Assembly: GCF_000234665.1 (NCBI RefSeq)
Contig: NC_018337.1
Span: 520,222 to 584,221, forward strand
Length of the DNA stretch: 64,000 nt
Direction: 5' to 3'
From: Leishmania mexicana MHOM/GT/2001/U1103
Taxonomy: Eukaryota > Euglenozoa > Kinetoplastea > Trypanosomatida > Trypanosomatidae
In this document: piece by piece, positions 54,971 to 64,000 of the stretch
How positions within the stretch are numbered: the first letter of the stretch is position 1
Layout: the number at the start of each line of letters is the position of its first letter
The notes under the pieces: model-generated
The model's input: the letters and a program-made list of their open reading frames with translations, nothing else
Told to the model about the DNA's origin: nothing
Database searches by the model: none
Program-made: the position numbers and the translations under genes

Positions 54971-56388
54971 TCTATGCGTTTGCTTCGTTCTGTGGGTGTT
55001 TCTATGAGCAGCGGTGCCTCCTTCGTCGAAGCACGATGGTGAGTCAATTGCCTACTGGGGTCCGTGTGCTCGAGTCTGGTGCCAACCGCGTTATGTGAGG
55101 CGCACATGCACCCTCCCTTCCCCGCTTTTTACGACGCTGCGGATGTGCACGTAACCCCTCCCTCCCCCATGAAGCTGCCTGCGTGTTGCCAGTCGTGGTT
55201 GGGATGGGGGATGGAAGAAAATGTGAGAGGAAGGGCAAGTGCGGTCGTGAGCGCGCACGCACGGCGAAGACAAATTAGACGAACGGGAGAGGAGGCGCAG
55301 AGGCCGGCAGCACGGCGGAGTCTTTTCTGCTGCAGTCTCACACATTCACGCACGGACACACTCAAACGATCGAACATTACACGAGAATACGAGAAGAGAA
55401 GTGAGCACAACGCGTGGGAGGCTTTCGGCAAGCCATCGTGAGTCGAGTACCATCGTTGCATTGGTGATGCTACAGTTCGTGATCGATGGCCGGATGAATC
55501 CTTTTGGCATGTGCCCGAGCAAGCTCACGCGAATGTTACAGCTGTACAGCGGCGCCGTATTTGACGCTTGTGTTTGTGTGTGTGTGTGTGTGTGTGTGCC
55601 TTTCTGGGGCGGTCCGAGCAGCGTCACGGATCACGCAGTCAACGCATAGGCAGATGTAGCAGCTGGGTCCTTTTCTTGTTACAGAGAGAGGGGCCCTTGC
55701 CGGAGCATGTTCCCGAGTAGCATGGGGGGGGGGGCAGAGGCGAGAAAGCACAATGGGGCCCCAGAACGAAGAGACTAAGCAGTGGCACACGCGCAGGCAC
55801 TCGCAGAGGTGGAGGGAATGACATAGAATGAGGAGAGAGAATGAAAAAAAAACACAAACACGCGTTCTCGCGCCCACGCATCCAGCACAGCCAAATAATG
55901 TCCAGCGTAGGAGAGGGAGGGAGGGGGGAGGGGGTGCACAGGCGCAGAGGCGAGCGACGAGGCGCAAAAGCGCGCAGCACCGCGAACAACCGCATGCGTG
56001 CGCACGTTTCCGGTGCCCGTGACTGTATATGACGGGAAAAGTGAAGCAACTAGTAAAGCCAAAGAAAGGACAAACATCAAAGACCACCACTGCCCCCACC
56101 GGCGTGACCGCGGGGGAACGCAGCGCCACAACGCACCATATGGCACAGACACCTCAGTCCGGCCACACTCGCCAAGTCACACTCTCACAGACACGCACAG
56201 GGAAGAAAAGAAAGTGCGGTTGCTTTCCTCAGCCAAAGAAAGAGCCGAGCAAAGTCACGGGCACTGAGCCACAAGAGGCCTCAACACCAATCGTGCGCTT
56301 CTTGCGCGAGCCATCTCTCCAAGCGTGCGCGTCCGCTTCATCGTGCTGGTGCCTGCACGACTGCGCACCTCTGTCCGAAGCCCTCGCC
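54971..56388. other. Intergenic region
   Basis: About 1.4 kb without a gene. Has a GT microsatellite at 55575-55598 and G-rich plus-strand stretches. A plus-strand open frame (56029-56616) overlaps the tail of the next gene and shows no domain. Confidence 0.6.
55575..55598 (+). repeat. GT dinucleotide microsatellite
   Basis: About twelve GT units in the spacer between the SFI1-like gene and the 579-aa gene. Confidence 0.85.
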
Positions 56389-58128
56389 TCAAGTGATGAA
56401 GATGCCCACGGTCGCGTCGAGTGCGTCATGATTGACGGCGACACACTTCGAAACCACCTCGCCACTGGTGCGCGCGCGTGGCATTGCCAGCGCGGAGGCG
56501 GCCCCGTCGTCCGTGGTCAAGCCGCTCTCCACACAGTAGAACCTTGTGGGCCGCTTCAAGAGAAGAATCTCCTCGCTCCATACCTTGTCTGCCAGCAGCA
56601 TCTCCTGCGGAGTTAGAAGGGTGTCCGTGGTCAGCGTGCGCTGCAGCTCCGCTTTCTTCTTGGACTCCGCAGAAGCCTCTTCAGCGTCAGCCGCTGTCAC
56701 GGCATCCACCTCCGCCCACTTCTGCAAGCCGTACACGAGCAGATCCTCGATGATGTTCATTATGGCGCTGTCGAAGACGTCGTCGCCTGACTGCGTGTGC
56801 AGGTGGTGGCGAGGTATGTTGGCAATGCGACTGAGAACGCACGCCTTGTAGCGTTCTAGCGGCGTCGCAGAGCAAGACGGTGGGGTGCTGCTATCACGAG
56901 TCGATGTGGCGGTCGCCGACTCCGAGGATGGAGCGGTGCCGAGGTGTTGCTCCAGGGTGCGTTCCAGCACCATGCGATCCAGGTACTCGTCTTTCAAGTA
57001 CATGGCCGTGCTCACGACGCGCGCGACAAGATCTGGCATGGTAGCAGAGGCAGTAGCAGGGGCAGTCGCAGCAGCAGCCGTACCAGCATTGGACGGTGCT
57101 TGTGACGGGAACACGCTTGCCGCCCCGCTCTCGCGCTGCTGCTGCTGCTGTGGGGTGGGTGGCGAGTGGGCAGAGGAGGCAGGCGAGGGTGCGCTCCGGC
57201 TCAAGTGCTGCCCCACAGGGGTGCTGGCGCCGGCTGAGCTTGCTGGCGTAGGCTGTTGGGCTGGAGATCGTGACAGGGAAGGCGTCGGCATACCAGTCAC
57301 GCTGCTCTTCGAGGAGGCTGTCAATGATAGCTGAATTGGCGACTTCGGCGGAGCCGCAGCGACACGGGGCCGCGTCGCTGGCGTAACCGGCGGAGAGGCG
57401 CTAGAGGCCGGCAACGACCGCGAGTAGCCGGCAGTCACAGTTGCCCCCGTTGCGCCTGCTGCCGCACCGGTGGGCGGGGGGGCGGTTTGCGACGACTCCA
57501 TTCCATCTGCAGCCGCGCCAAAGATGCGCTCGCGATGCAGCAGCACCAGACGTGGAAACCACTGCAGCGGAAGGCCGTACTCGCGAACAAGGTGCTCGGC
57601 GATGTCGATTCGGTTCGTTTCGATCAAGTACTCGACCATCTCCGCGCGTAGGCGAAGCTGCTGGTGGGTGAAACGGAGGTTTTCGGGTTGCAGAAGGTGC
57701 GGAGTCAATGGCGGGCAGACCTGCTGGAGAAGATGAGTTGCATCGTCGCTTGTGTTCTTGGTGACAGAGGACGAGGAGCCCGCGGTCAGGCGCTCGTTTG
57801 TGGCGGTGCGAGTGCCACGAGACGCGCCGCCTGGGCGATGCTCCAGAGACTCCGCGTCTGCCGCCAGCAGCGGTGTCTGCTGCAGGTACGACGGCACCTC
57901 ATCGAGCAGCAGTTCCTGCAGGCGCGTCAGATACGGCTTGTACTTCTGCTTCACGCTTTCGAGGCGCGTGGCAACCTTCTTCAAAGAGGCCCCGGCTGCC
58001 GCAGCGTTTGGCGTGTCTGCCTCCCGTTTCTGAAGCGCGGTCACCGCAAAACGCACAGGCTGCAGCTCCTTCTGAAGTTTCTGCACCTCGCGCAGCAGAT
58101 CGGCCATTTCCTGACGAGCAGCCGCCAT
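56389..58128 (-). CDS. Coiled-coil protein of unknown function (579 aa)
   Basis: Not recognised. Starts MAAARQEMADLLREVQKLQK, with a coiled coil over residues 1-40 and another at ~50-90 (LESVKQKYKPYLTRLQELLL). Residues ~160-215 form a helical module, LRAEMVEYLIETNRIDIAEHL then PLQWFPRLVLLHRERIF, whose pattern faintly resembles LisH/CTLH dimerisation helices; this is weak. A long Ser/Pro/Ala/Gln-rich stretch (~220-370) follows, then helical sequence (YLKDEYLDRMVLERTLEQHL; IMNIIEDLLVYGLQKWAEVD; LTPQEMLLADKVWSEEILLL) to the end. No membrane segment or catalytic motif seen. The ATG at 58128 is the first after an acceptor AG at 58152-58151; the longer frame to 58245 encodes Cys- and Pro-rich sequence over the pyrimidine tract. 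Confidence 0.7.
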   Translation of the reverse strand: MAAARQEMADLLREVQKLQKELQPVRFAVTALQKREADTPNAAAAGASLKKVATRLESVKQKYKPYLTRLQELLLDEVPSYLQQTPLLAADAESLEHRPGGASRGTRTATNERLTAGSSSSVTKNTSDDATHLLQQVCPPLTPHLLQPENLRFTHQQLRLRAEMVEYLIETNRIDIAEHLVREYGLPLQWFPRLVLLHRERIFGAAADGMESSQTAPPPTGAAAGATGATVTAGYSRSLPASSASPPVTPATRPRVAAAPPKSPIQLSLTASSKSSVTGMPTPSLSRSPAQQPTPASSAGASTPVGQHLSRSAPSPASSAHSPPTPQQQQQRESGAASVFPSQAPSNAGTAAAATAPATASATMPDLVARVVSTAMYLKDEYLDRMVLERTLEQHLGTAPSSESATATSTRDSSTPPSCSATPLERYKACVLSRIANIPRHHLHTQSGDDVFDSAIMNIIEDLLVYGLQKWAEVDAVTAADAEEASAESKKKAELQRTLTTDTLLTPQEMLLADKVWSEEILLLKRPTRFYCVESGLTTDDGAASALAMPRARTSGEVVSKCVAVNHDALDATVGIFIT

Positions 58129-58150
58129 CTCGTCAATGCGTGTCTTGGTT

Positions 58151-58190
58151 CTGGGTGCCACAGCGGGTATGGGGGGGAGGGGTGGCGATG
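58151..58190 (-). promoter_or_regulatory. Likely spliced-leader acceptor for the 579-aa gene
   Basis: Minus-strand CCACCCCTCCCCCCCATACC tract followed by CCCAG, AG at 58152-58151; no ATG before 58128. Confidence 0.55.
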
Positions 58191-58399
58191 GGCACGCTCG
58201 CCAGTGTGTATGCTGGCGCGCACACCACCGGCAGCAAAACGGCAAAAGCTAACGAGTACAGGAGCAGATAGCGATGCGGTGAGGCAAGAGGAGGAGGTCG
58301 GGGGAGGGGGTGGGCTATGATTCGCTGTGCCTCGTCTCTCGCTGTGGTTGATGAGACACTGAGCCCGTGTGCGTGTGTGGCGGTCTGTCAGTTTGTGTC

Positions 58400-58434
<35 letters not shown>

Positions 58435-58987
58435 AGGACGCTCCTGGTTTTAGTGTTGAGGGAGAGGAAGGAACCGAAAAGGGAAAAGAAGCGTTGTTGA
58501 TGATGATGGTTGTAGGAGGCGGCTCGGCCGCTGCTCGTCCATCTCATGTTCTCCGCTCAGGGTGGTGACTTCGCAGTGCTCGCCTCTCTCCGTGCGTGAC
58601 GCCGAACCAGCACAACGCCGCCTGTTGAAGGCGCGCAAAGGCACCTGCTTCGGCGCTCTGAAGAGGAGCACTCGCCGGAGCTCAAGAGCGAGCGAAAGAA
58701 GTGTAGCGAGAGCCACACTACTTCGGGGTAGCGCGTTCAAGAGGGCTCTTCCAGCACCGGCGCTTTGCCTCGCGGGCCACACCAATTCTGCATCCAACGG
58801 TGTCTCTGAGCGCATGCTCACGTGCGTGTGCGGGTGTACATTAAAGACGAAATGTGGACTCTATGGGGACACTTTACTACGTTATAACGAGCGAGAGAGA
58901 GGGAGAGAGGGGGACAGACACCCGCTTACACAAATGATCCCCTTATCTACGGTATCGCCACGGGTGAGACACGCCCCTCACCCTCCT
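58191..58987. other. Intergenic region
   Basis: About 800 bases with a GT microsatellite at 58405-58431. No gene supported. Confidence 0.6.
58405..58431 (+). repeat. GT dinucleotide microsatellite
   Basis: About thirteen GT units in the spacer upstream of the 579-aa gene. Confidence 0.85.
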
Positions 58988-61900
58988 CTACGCGTTCCTT
59001 CGCACGATACTCATTGCCCCATTCGTTGCCCGCAGCGCGTTGGCGATTGCAATCTTCACCTGCCGCACTTCGTTTTCGACGTTCAGCACGTCCTTCCACT
59101 GTAGTGGCGCACTGCGGATGCCCGTGGAGTCCAAGTCACCGTCGACGACAGTGCCGGGGACATCGTGCGCCGTAGCCGAGTCGTACAGCCGCGTCCATTC
59201 ACCCTCATGTGCGCCACCGCGCCCCGGTAGCAGCTCCCATAGCGTAACGTCCGGGTTGAGCTTCGCCCCATCTTCCGTGGCAGGCAGCAGGAGGGCCTGG
59301 GTGTTGCTTACAGCCGACGCTGCACCAGGGCGAGCCCTCGCGTCATCCTGTCCCTGCACATGCGGGGGACGGGAAGAGGACCCATCGAGGTTGAACGCCA
59401 CCATCGTGTTCGGGTCATGTCCACTTCCTCCAATGTGACTTGCCGCGGTTGACGAAAGCGGGCCGCCGGAATGCGACTCGTGTCGCCCAGGCGACGCCGG
59501 GGCGAGCTCCGCCGCAGCTGAGGACTGCGGCATCGCCGGCGGCCCTGTCCCACTGTCGCGCCCGCCAAAGCGGCCATCAGCTGCGGGCAACAACCCTGGT
59601 GTCAGTGGCATGCTGATGGCGTCGGAGATGCCACTCCCACCATGTGCTGTTGCCGGCGGAGAGGATGGCGCGTTGGAAGGTGTAGACGACACGGTCGCTA
59701 TCTGATCTGCGGTGCTCGCAGCGCCGTTGGTGTTGGCAACGCGCACGCTGTTGCTCAGTGTGTGCGGTCCAGCAGAGGAGGCACCAATGACCCAGGCGTT
59801 TGCGGCCACCCGACTCGCGCGGAGTCCGCCACGGTAGTCGGTGTTGAATTCGCGCAACTGATACACGGCTTCTTGCGCCTGCCTCAGGGTGTCGGCGAAC
59901 TCGCTGAGCGGGAGCTCGGATAGATAGCGCACAAAATCTTCCGGCAGGCTGCTGGGGCACGACGACTGCTTCTGCAATGGCACTGCAGATGCCAGGGGAA
60001 GAACAAAGGAGTGCAGCAGGCAGACCATGGCGTGCAGCGCGTACAGGTAGCACTCAAGGCGGAACTCTCGCACCTCTGAAGTGCTTGTCTGCACTAGGGA
60101 CTGAGCGACATGGCGGACGATTTTCGCGACGAGTTGCCGCTTCCCAGCAGAATGGCGGAGCATCGGCGTGCTGTCGGCGTAGGCGATGAAGACGCCGGCA
60201 TCCTCGCTGCTGCGCTGCCCGTACTCCGTGTTAAGCAACAGATGGGCAAGATTGCGCACCGTCAGCGCCACAACATCGCGCCCACGTTCGGCTGCGGAAA
60301 CGGCGTGCGCTGCAGCGGTGCCAGTTGCCGCGGCTAACTTTGCCAGAGCCCCCTTTGCATCCTCTCTGCCGTTGTCGTCGTTTCGATCTGGGACCGCTGC
60401 TCCTGCCGTGACTGGCGAGGCCACGGATGCGCCTCCAGCGGCACCGCCCAAGCCGCCCTCCCCGCTGTCGACATCTGCGAAGCCGTACAGCTCCGTCGGA
60501 CCGCGGCGCCACACGTCGTCGCTGCTCAGCATACTCATCAACTCGGCCAGCGCCATGCCATCAACGAGGCTGCGGCAGTCCACCGCTAGCACAGAGCACG
60601 AGAGGGCGCGCAGGCAGTCAGAAAGCTCCGCGCACAGCGTCAGGTGCGACGCGCTGAGACGCGCTGATCCAGCGATGGTGCTGCTGACGGCCGCGGGAGC
60701 GAGGAAGACGTGGTCGATCAGTTGCCGGTTTTCGCGGATGAACTTTTGCACGTCGTACAAGAGCGGCGCCGCGTCGCCGAGGGAGGAGAGGAGCAGGTTC
60801 ACCCACCGCACCACACCTAGCAGAAGGTGCTGCAGCACCTCCTTGTTCTGCTCCACGAGCGACCTGCTCGGGACCTGGTCGAAGGAGGGATTCGCCTGAG
60901 AGTAGCCCAACACCACCAGCGTACTGTACTGCCACGCCCGCATCGAGAGGCACGAGTGGAGCAGGTCGCTGTGCAGCACCTGCGAGCTGTGGCTGAGGGA
61001 GATGACGGAGACGACGTCAAAGGCGCTGCGTAGGTGCCACAGCAGTGTGCCCACTTGCGCGCCGTTGCTGGCGAAGAAGTTACACACTGCATGGTCGGCG
61101 CTCTGGAGAAGTGCCGTTGCACACCGCATGGCCCACTTGCCGAGCCCATCACCGCTTCCGGTGTCCGGGTTGCAGAACTCGTCGCGAATCGGTGATGAGG
61201 CCTGCAGCAGTGCAACCAGGAGCGCCACCGCCTGCTGCGCCTGCGACGAGAGTGCGACCTCTCCGCTGTCGCTGCCGTTCGCCGGCGCAGCGCCGTTGAG
61301 GTCATTGTGTCTCTGCGCTGCGGCCGCGTTCGCACTGCGGCAGCTCTCACCGCGTCCGCCGGCGCTCGAGCCGCTGCTGCTACAGATGTCTGTGCACACC
61401 ACGTCAAGCAGCGCCCTCTGAAAACGCCACACAGCCACGTCGTCAAGGTTGACACCAGGTGTCTCGGCGAGGCACAGAAGACTAAGGTACAACTCTGCCC
61501 GTATCGTCGCGATGCGAGTTCCCCAATGCACAAGCGCGCGCACCAGCGGCTCCAACAGCAAGGCTGCACCAGCCACCCCCGACCTACTCCAAGATGCGCG
61601 CCTGGTACTCTGCTCACCCACCACCGAAACAGACTCTGCACCGCTGCGCTCTGCTCCGCGCTGCTGCAGCAGCGCCTGTGCCAGCTGGGAACGGCTTGCG
61701 GCACTAAATAAGTTACTGAGCTCGCCCGCGTGGGTGGCGAACGGCTTGCCAATGCCGACACTCGCGCTTCCTACCGTCGCTCCACCTTGACCACTCCGAT
61801 GTTGATGCGTGGCGTGGCGACTCTCGTCGCGCGGGCGGCGCTTCCCGATTATGACCTCTCTCTCCCCCTCACGGTCATGGCTGGGCAGTGTCTCGACCGC

Positions 61901-64000
61901 CATGGGCTGGGCTGACACGCGTGGTACGGTGCGACGCTCATACCTCCCGTGTAGATATGACGTCGCGCGTGCCGCATCAAGCGGTGCGCAACGGCTTCCC
62001 TGCACTCCAGGATAGTCCCCGCTGCACTGGTTGTACCAGGCCGCCTCCGCTTCTGCGTTCTGCGGCACCGTGAGCGACAGCGCCACCGACGCACAGACCG
62101 TCTGCCGGAGGTGTGCCATGACGGTGGACAGACAGTGGCACAAGCGAACCGCCACTTGCTCCTGGGCTGCTGCGGTCAGGCGCGTCGTGGCGTCCAGCCC
62201 GCGTAGAATGCACAAGGCAAACGAGCTCAGTCGCGACACCGACAAGCCCTTCACGACAGAGCACGACACACTCACCAGCTGGCACCAGCCCTCCACAAAG
62301 CTGACGCCTGCCGCGTAGGAGAAAAAACAGTCGTTCGCGGCAATGAAAGGGCGCAGCCGGTCGCGCAGCTCAGACATGGTCATCGGTGGCTTGTTTGCGC
62401 GCTCCTGCTCTGCCTGGATTGCACTATAAAGGCTCGTCATGTCATACTGCACGACGCCGTCCGTCGCAGCGGGCACCAGGTGGCTCAGCCCTCCCGCAAC
62501 GGAGGGCAGCTTCTCTGGGAAGGTCGGCAGCACTTGGAGCGCCTGTGGCAGCCAACTCGTAATGTCAACGGCGGCGTCGCGAGACATGACCGCCACATCC
62601 CCGTTCCACTGACGCTCCTTGTCCTCGTATGTGCCGCGTTTGGACAGTGCGTTCGCATGTGTTTCGCTGTCGTAGCCGTCTATCTCGTGGAGACTCTGAA
62701 CACCAGTATCCTCCATGGCGGTGTATTCACAGTCGCCCGGCGCGGAGGCGCCACCGTCCGCCGAGGCGCCGTTGCTGCTGCCGAAGGGGTGGAGGAGCGA
62801 CAGCAGCACCTCGACCGCGATGGACGTGATGGTCGTATTCTGCGCCACCCGCAGGCTCTCCGGGACTGTGCGATACGTGTAGCACGCCTCCAGTGCCAGG
62901 AGTTTGAGCACGTACGCGTACTTGCTGAGTGCGACCGGGGTGCACTGACTGGCTCGGTAGTGCTGCAGTCGCAGGAACAGCGTCTGGCAGACCGACTCCA
63001 AAAACGGACGAATGACAAGGGAGCCGTAGAGGCGGTTTGCGCGCAGGAGGTAGAGCAGCTTCACGTACTTGACGGCCAGTGCTGGATGCGCGTGCTCGAC
63101 CTCGCAGTCGCAGGCCCCCTCAACGACGGAGGTGAGGAGGGTGGTGCGCCACCATCGAGGCTCGCCGGCGGTGCCGTCCCCGTCTGTCACGCCGCCATGC
63201 GTGAAATCCGCGTGCGCGGCTGCGGAGACGGACGGCTGTCCCCTCCGGTCGCGGCGAGAGAACTCCTCACCATAAAAGCCGCCCATCCACGCGGTCAGAG
63301 ACGGCTCTGTCACGTCTGCGTGCTGCATGAGAAGTTCAAGCAGAAGCGACTTGGTCTCCGTAAGCAGCGCGGCCGACCACCCAGGGACGAGCTCTGACGG
63401 TTCAAAGTCGAGCTGCACTAGCTCTGGCGGCGCCTGCACCACCACTGGCGCAGTGTTCAGCGGATGCAGGAGCTGTGTAAAGGAGTCCAGAACTGCGGTG
63501 TACTTGTGAGTGAGCCCGGCCCAGTAATGCGCCGCCTGATTGGCCGTATCAAAAGGGAACAACACCAAGAGCTGCAGGGTGGTCTTCGTCATGAGGGTGT
63601 CGTGCAGTGAGCACATGCCCAACACGCGCACGGCGAGATCAGTGTTGAGAGTTGTGCGGTTGTCAAACAGTAGAAGCTCAATCTTTTGTTCCCGCGCTGC
63701 CTGGATCGCCGTGATGAGCAGCCGCATTGCCTGGCGCACGGAAGCGCGGTGGTGACTGAGCAGCTCGTACGGCGCATCGCTTGCGTCAAGAATTACCTTC
63801 AGCACCTCGCCCACCACGTCTGTCGGGGCCTTGTTGATGGCCATGATGGTGGCGAAAGGCAGCACCGCCGTGCGCGCGCTCTCACTGCTCCGGAAGCGCA
63901 CGAGCAGCGCCTGCCGCAGCGCCGCGGACGCCAGCGCCATCACCGTGTACCGCTCATGGGGCCGCGAAAACATGCGTTTCAGCACGCCGCGCAGTATTTC
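58988..64000 (-). CDS. Very large helical protein, 5' end beyond the window
   Basis: At least 1670 residues; the reading frame is still open at the right edge, so the N terminus is missing. Most of it (to about residue 1420 of the visible part) is ordered, Leu/Ala-rich and helical without low complexity, in the style of an alpha-solenoid: for example VLKVILDASDAPYELLSHHR, RQAMRLLITAIQAAREQKI and VAVRLCHCLSTVMAHLRQ. Then comes a Ser/Pro/Gly-rich linker (about 1420-1580) and a short C-terminal helical cap (LQWKDVLNVENEVRQVKIAI). Size and architecture resemble large scaffold nucleoporins (Nup205/Nup192 class) or other HEAT-like scaffolds, but I see no specific motif, so the family is open. No transmembrane segment stands out. 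An internal low-complexity insert lies near 710-770. Confidence 0.7.
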   Translation of the reverse strand, partial: EILRGVLKRMFSRPHERYTVMALASAALRQALLVRFRSSESARTAVLPFATIMAINKAPTDVVGEVLKVILDASDAPYELLSHHRASVRQAMRLLITAIQAAREQKIELLLFDNRTTLNTDLAVRVLGMCSLHDTLMTKTTLQLLVLFPFDTANQAAHYWAGLTHKYTAVLDSFTQLLHPLNTAPVVVQAPPELVQLDFEPSELVPGWSAALLTETKSLLLELLMQHADVTEPSLTAWMGGFYGEEFSRRDRRGQPSVSAAAHADFTHGGVTDGDGTAGEPRWWRTTLLTSVVEGACDCEVEHAHPALAVKYVKLLYLLRANRLYGSLVIRPFLESVCQTLFLRLQHYRASQCTPVALSKYAYVLKLLALEACYTYRTVPESLRVAQNTTITSIAVEVLLSLLHPFGSSNGASADGGASAPGDCEYTAMEDTGVQSLHEIDGYDSETHANALSKRGTYEDKERQWNGDVAVMSRDAAVDITSWLPQALQVLPTFPEKLPSVAGGLSHLVPAATDGVVQYDMTSLYSAIQAEQERANKPPMTMSELRDRLRPFIAANDCFFSYAAGVSFVEGWCQLVSVSCSVVKGLSVSRLSSFALCILRGLDATTRLTAAAQEQVAVRLCHCLSTVMAHLRQTVCASVALSLTVPQNAEAEAAWYNQCSGDYPGVQGSRCAPLDAARATSYLHGRYERRTVPRVSAQPMAVETLPSHDREGEREVIIGKRRPRDESRHATHQHRSGQGGATVGSASVGIGKPFATHAGELSNLFSAASRSQLAQALLQQRGAERSGAESVSVVGEQSTRRASWSRSGVAGAALLLEPLVRALVHWGTRIATIRAELYLSLLCLAETPGVNLDDVAVWRFQRALLDVVCTDICSSSGSSAGGRGESCRSANAAAAQRHNDLNGAAPANGSDSGEVALSSQAQQAVALLVALLQASSPIRDEFCNPDTGSGDGLGKWAMRCATALLQSADHAVCNFFASNGAQVGTLLWHLRSAFDVVSVISLSHSSQVLHSDLLHSCLSMRAWQYSTLVVLGYSQANPSFDQVPSRSLVEQNKEVLQHLLLGVVRWVNLLLSSLGDAAPLLYDVQKFIRENRQLIDHVFLAPAAVSSTIAGSARLSASHLTLCAELSDCLRALSCSVLAVDCRSLVDGMALAELMSMLSSDDVWRRGPTELYGFADVDSGEGGLGGAAGGASVASPVTAGAAVPDRNDDNGREDAKGALAKLAAATGTAAAHAVSAAERGRDVVALTVRNLAHLLLNTEYGQRSSEDAGVFIAYADSTPMLRHSAGKRQLVAKIVRHVAQSLVQTSTSEVREFRLECYLYALHAMVCLLHSFVLPLASAVPLQKQSSCPSSLPEDFVRYLSELPLSEFADTLRQAQEAVYQLREFNTDYRGGLRASRVAANAWVIGASSAGPHTLSNSVRVANTNGAASTADQIATVSSTPSNAPSSPPATAHGGSGISDAISMPLTPGLLPAADGRFGGRDSGTGPPAMPQSSAAAELAPASPGRHESHSGGPLSSTAASHIGGSGHDPNTMVAFNLDGSSSRPPHVQGQDDARARPGAASAVSNTQALLLPATEDGAKLNPDVTLWELLPGRGGAHEGEWTRLYDSATAHDVPGTVVDGDLDSTGIRSAPLQWKDVLNVENEVRQVKIAIANALRATNGAMSIVRRNA

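Noticed and set aside
56029..56616. Plus-strand 195-aa open frame
   Set aside because: Overlaps the end of a better minus-strand gene, starts in low complexity, no recognisable domain, and would be the only plus-strand gene.
1..64000. CRISPR arrays, bacterial-type operons, promoters, Shine-Dalgarno sites and terminators
   Set aside because: Nothing of the kind is visible, and the window is plainly eukaryotic kinetoplastid DNA with polycistronic transcription.

Overview
The window looks like a piece of a Leishmania or close trypanosomatid chromosome. All 15 protein-coding genes I can support lie on the minus strand, and they are large, intron-free and GC-rich at third positions. They are separated by 0.4-3 kb of low-complexity sequence full of GT/CA dinucleotide runs. 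Upstream of most start codons, minus-strand pyrimidine tracts followed by an AG look like spliced-leader acceptors. This is the usual layout of a kinetoplastid polycistronic gene cluster. Two copies of a degenerate dispersed repeat with A-rich tails fit the Leishmania SIDER retroposons. I found no tRNA, rRNA, CRISPR array, origin or strand switch. A 100-base run of N (31699-31798) marks a scaffold gap.

Transcription runs from high to low coordinates. In that order: a very large helical protein cut by the right edge (58988-64000); a 579-aa coiled-coil protein (56389-58128); an SFI1-like protein with centrin-binding Trp repeats (50993-54970); a BCS1-type AAA ATPase (49040-50521); a probably mitochondrial basic protein (44474-46831); a 938-aa coiled-coil protein (39307-42123); an antisense SIDER copy; an OsmC-like protein (36084-37163); a leucine-rich-repeat protein starting MGCCCS (32261-34528); the gap; a 346-aa unknown (30247-31287); a Piezo-family mechanosensitive channel homologue (23862-29456); a family A DNA polymerase of the Pol theta type (18204-21872); an FCP1/SCP-type HAD phosphatase (16365-17441); a 92-aa small protein (15618-15896); a GC-odd stretch and a sense SIDER copy; an EXD2-like 3'-5' exonuclease with a CCCH finger (12548-14293); a protein with three tandem cyclase-like domains (7404-12176); and an inositol-polyphosphate 5-phosphatase (1720-4011).

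Neighbouring genes do not form one pathway, as expected when regulation is post-transcriptional. Membrane and signalling functions (Piezo, 5-phosphatase, acylated LRR protein, cyclase-like protein) lie beside DNA and mitochondrial functions (Pol theta-like, exonuclease, BCS1). I moved most start codons inward from the longest open frame, because the extensions run through pyrimidine tracts or begin without an ATG. The items most worth following up are the tandem cyclase-like protein, the Piezo homologue, the exonuclease-CCCH fusion, and two upstream ORFs that overlap main start codons.
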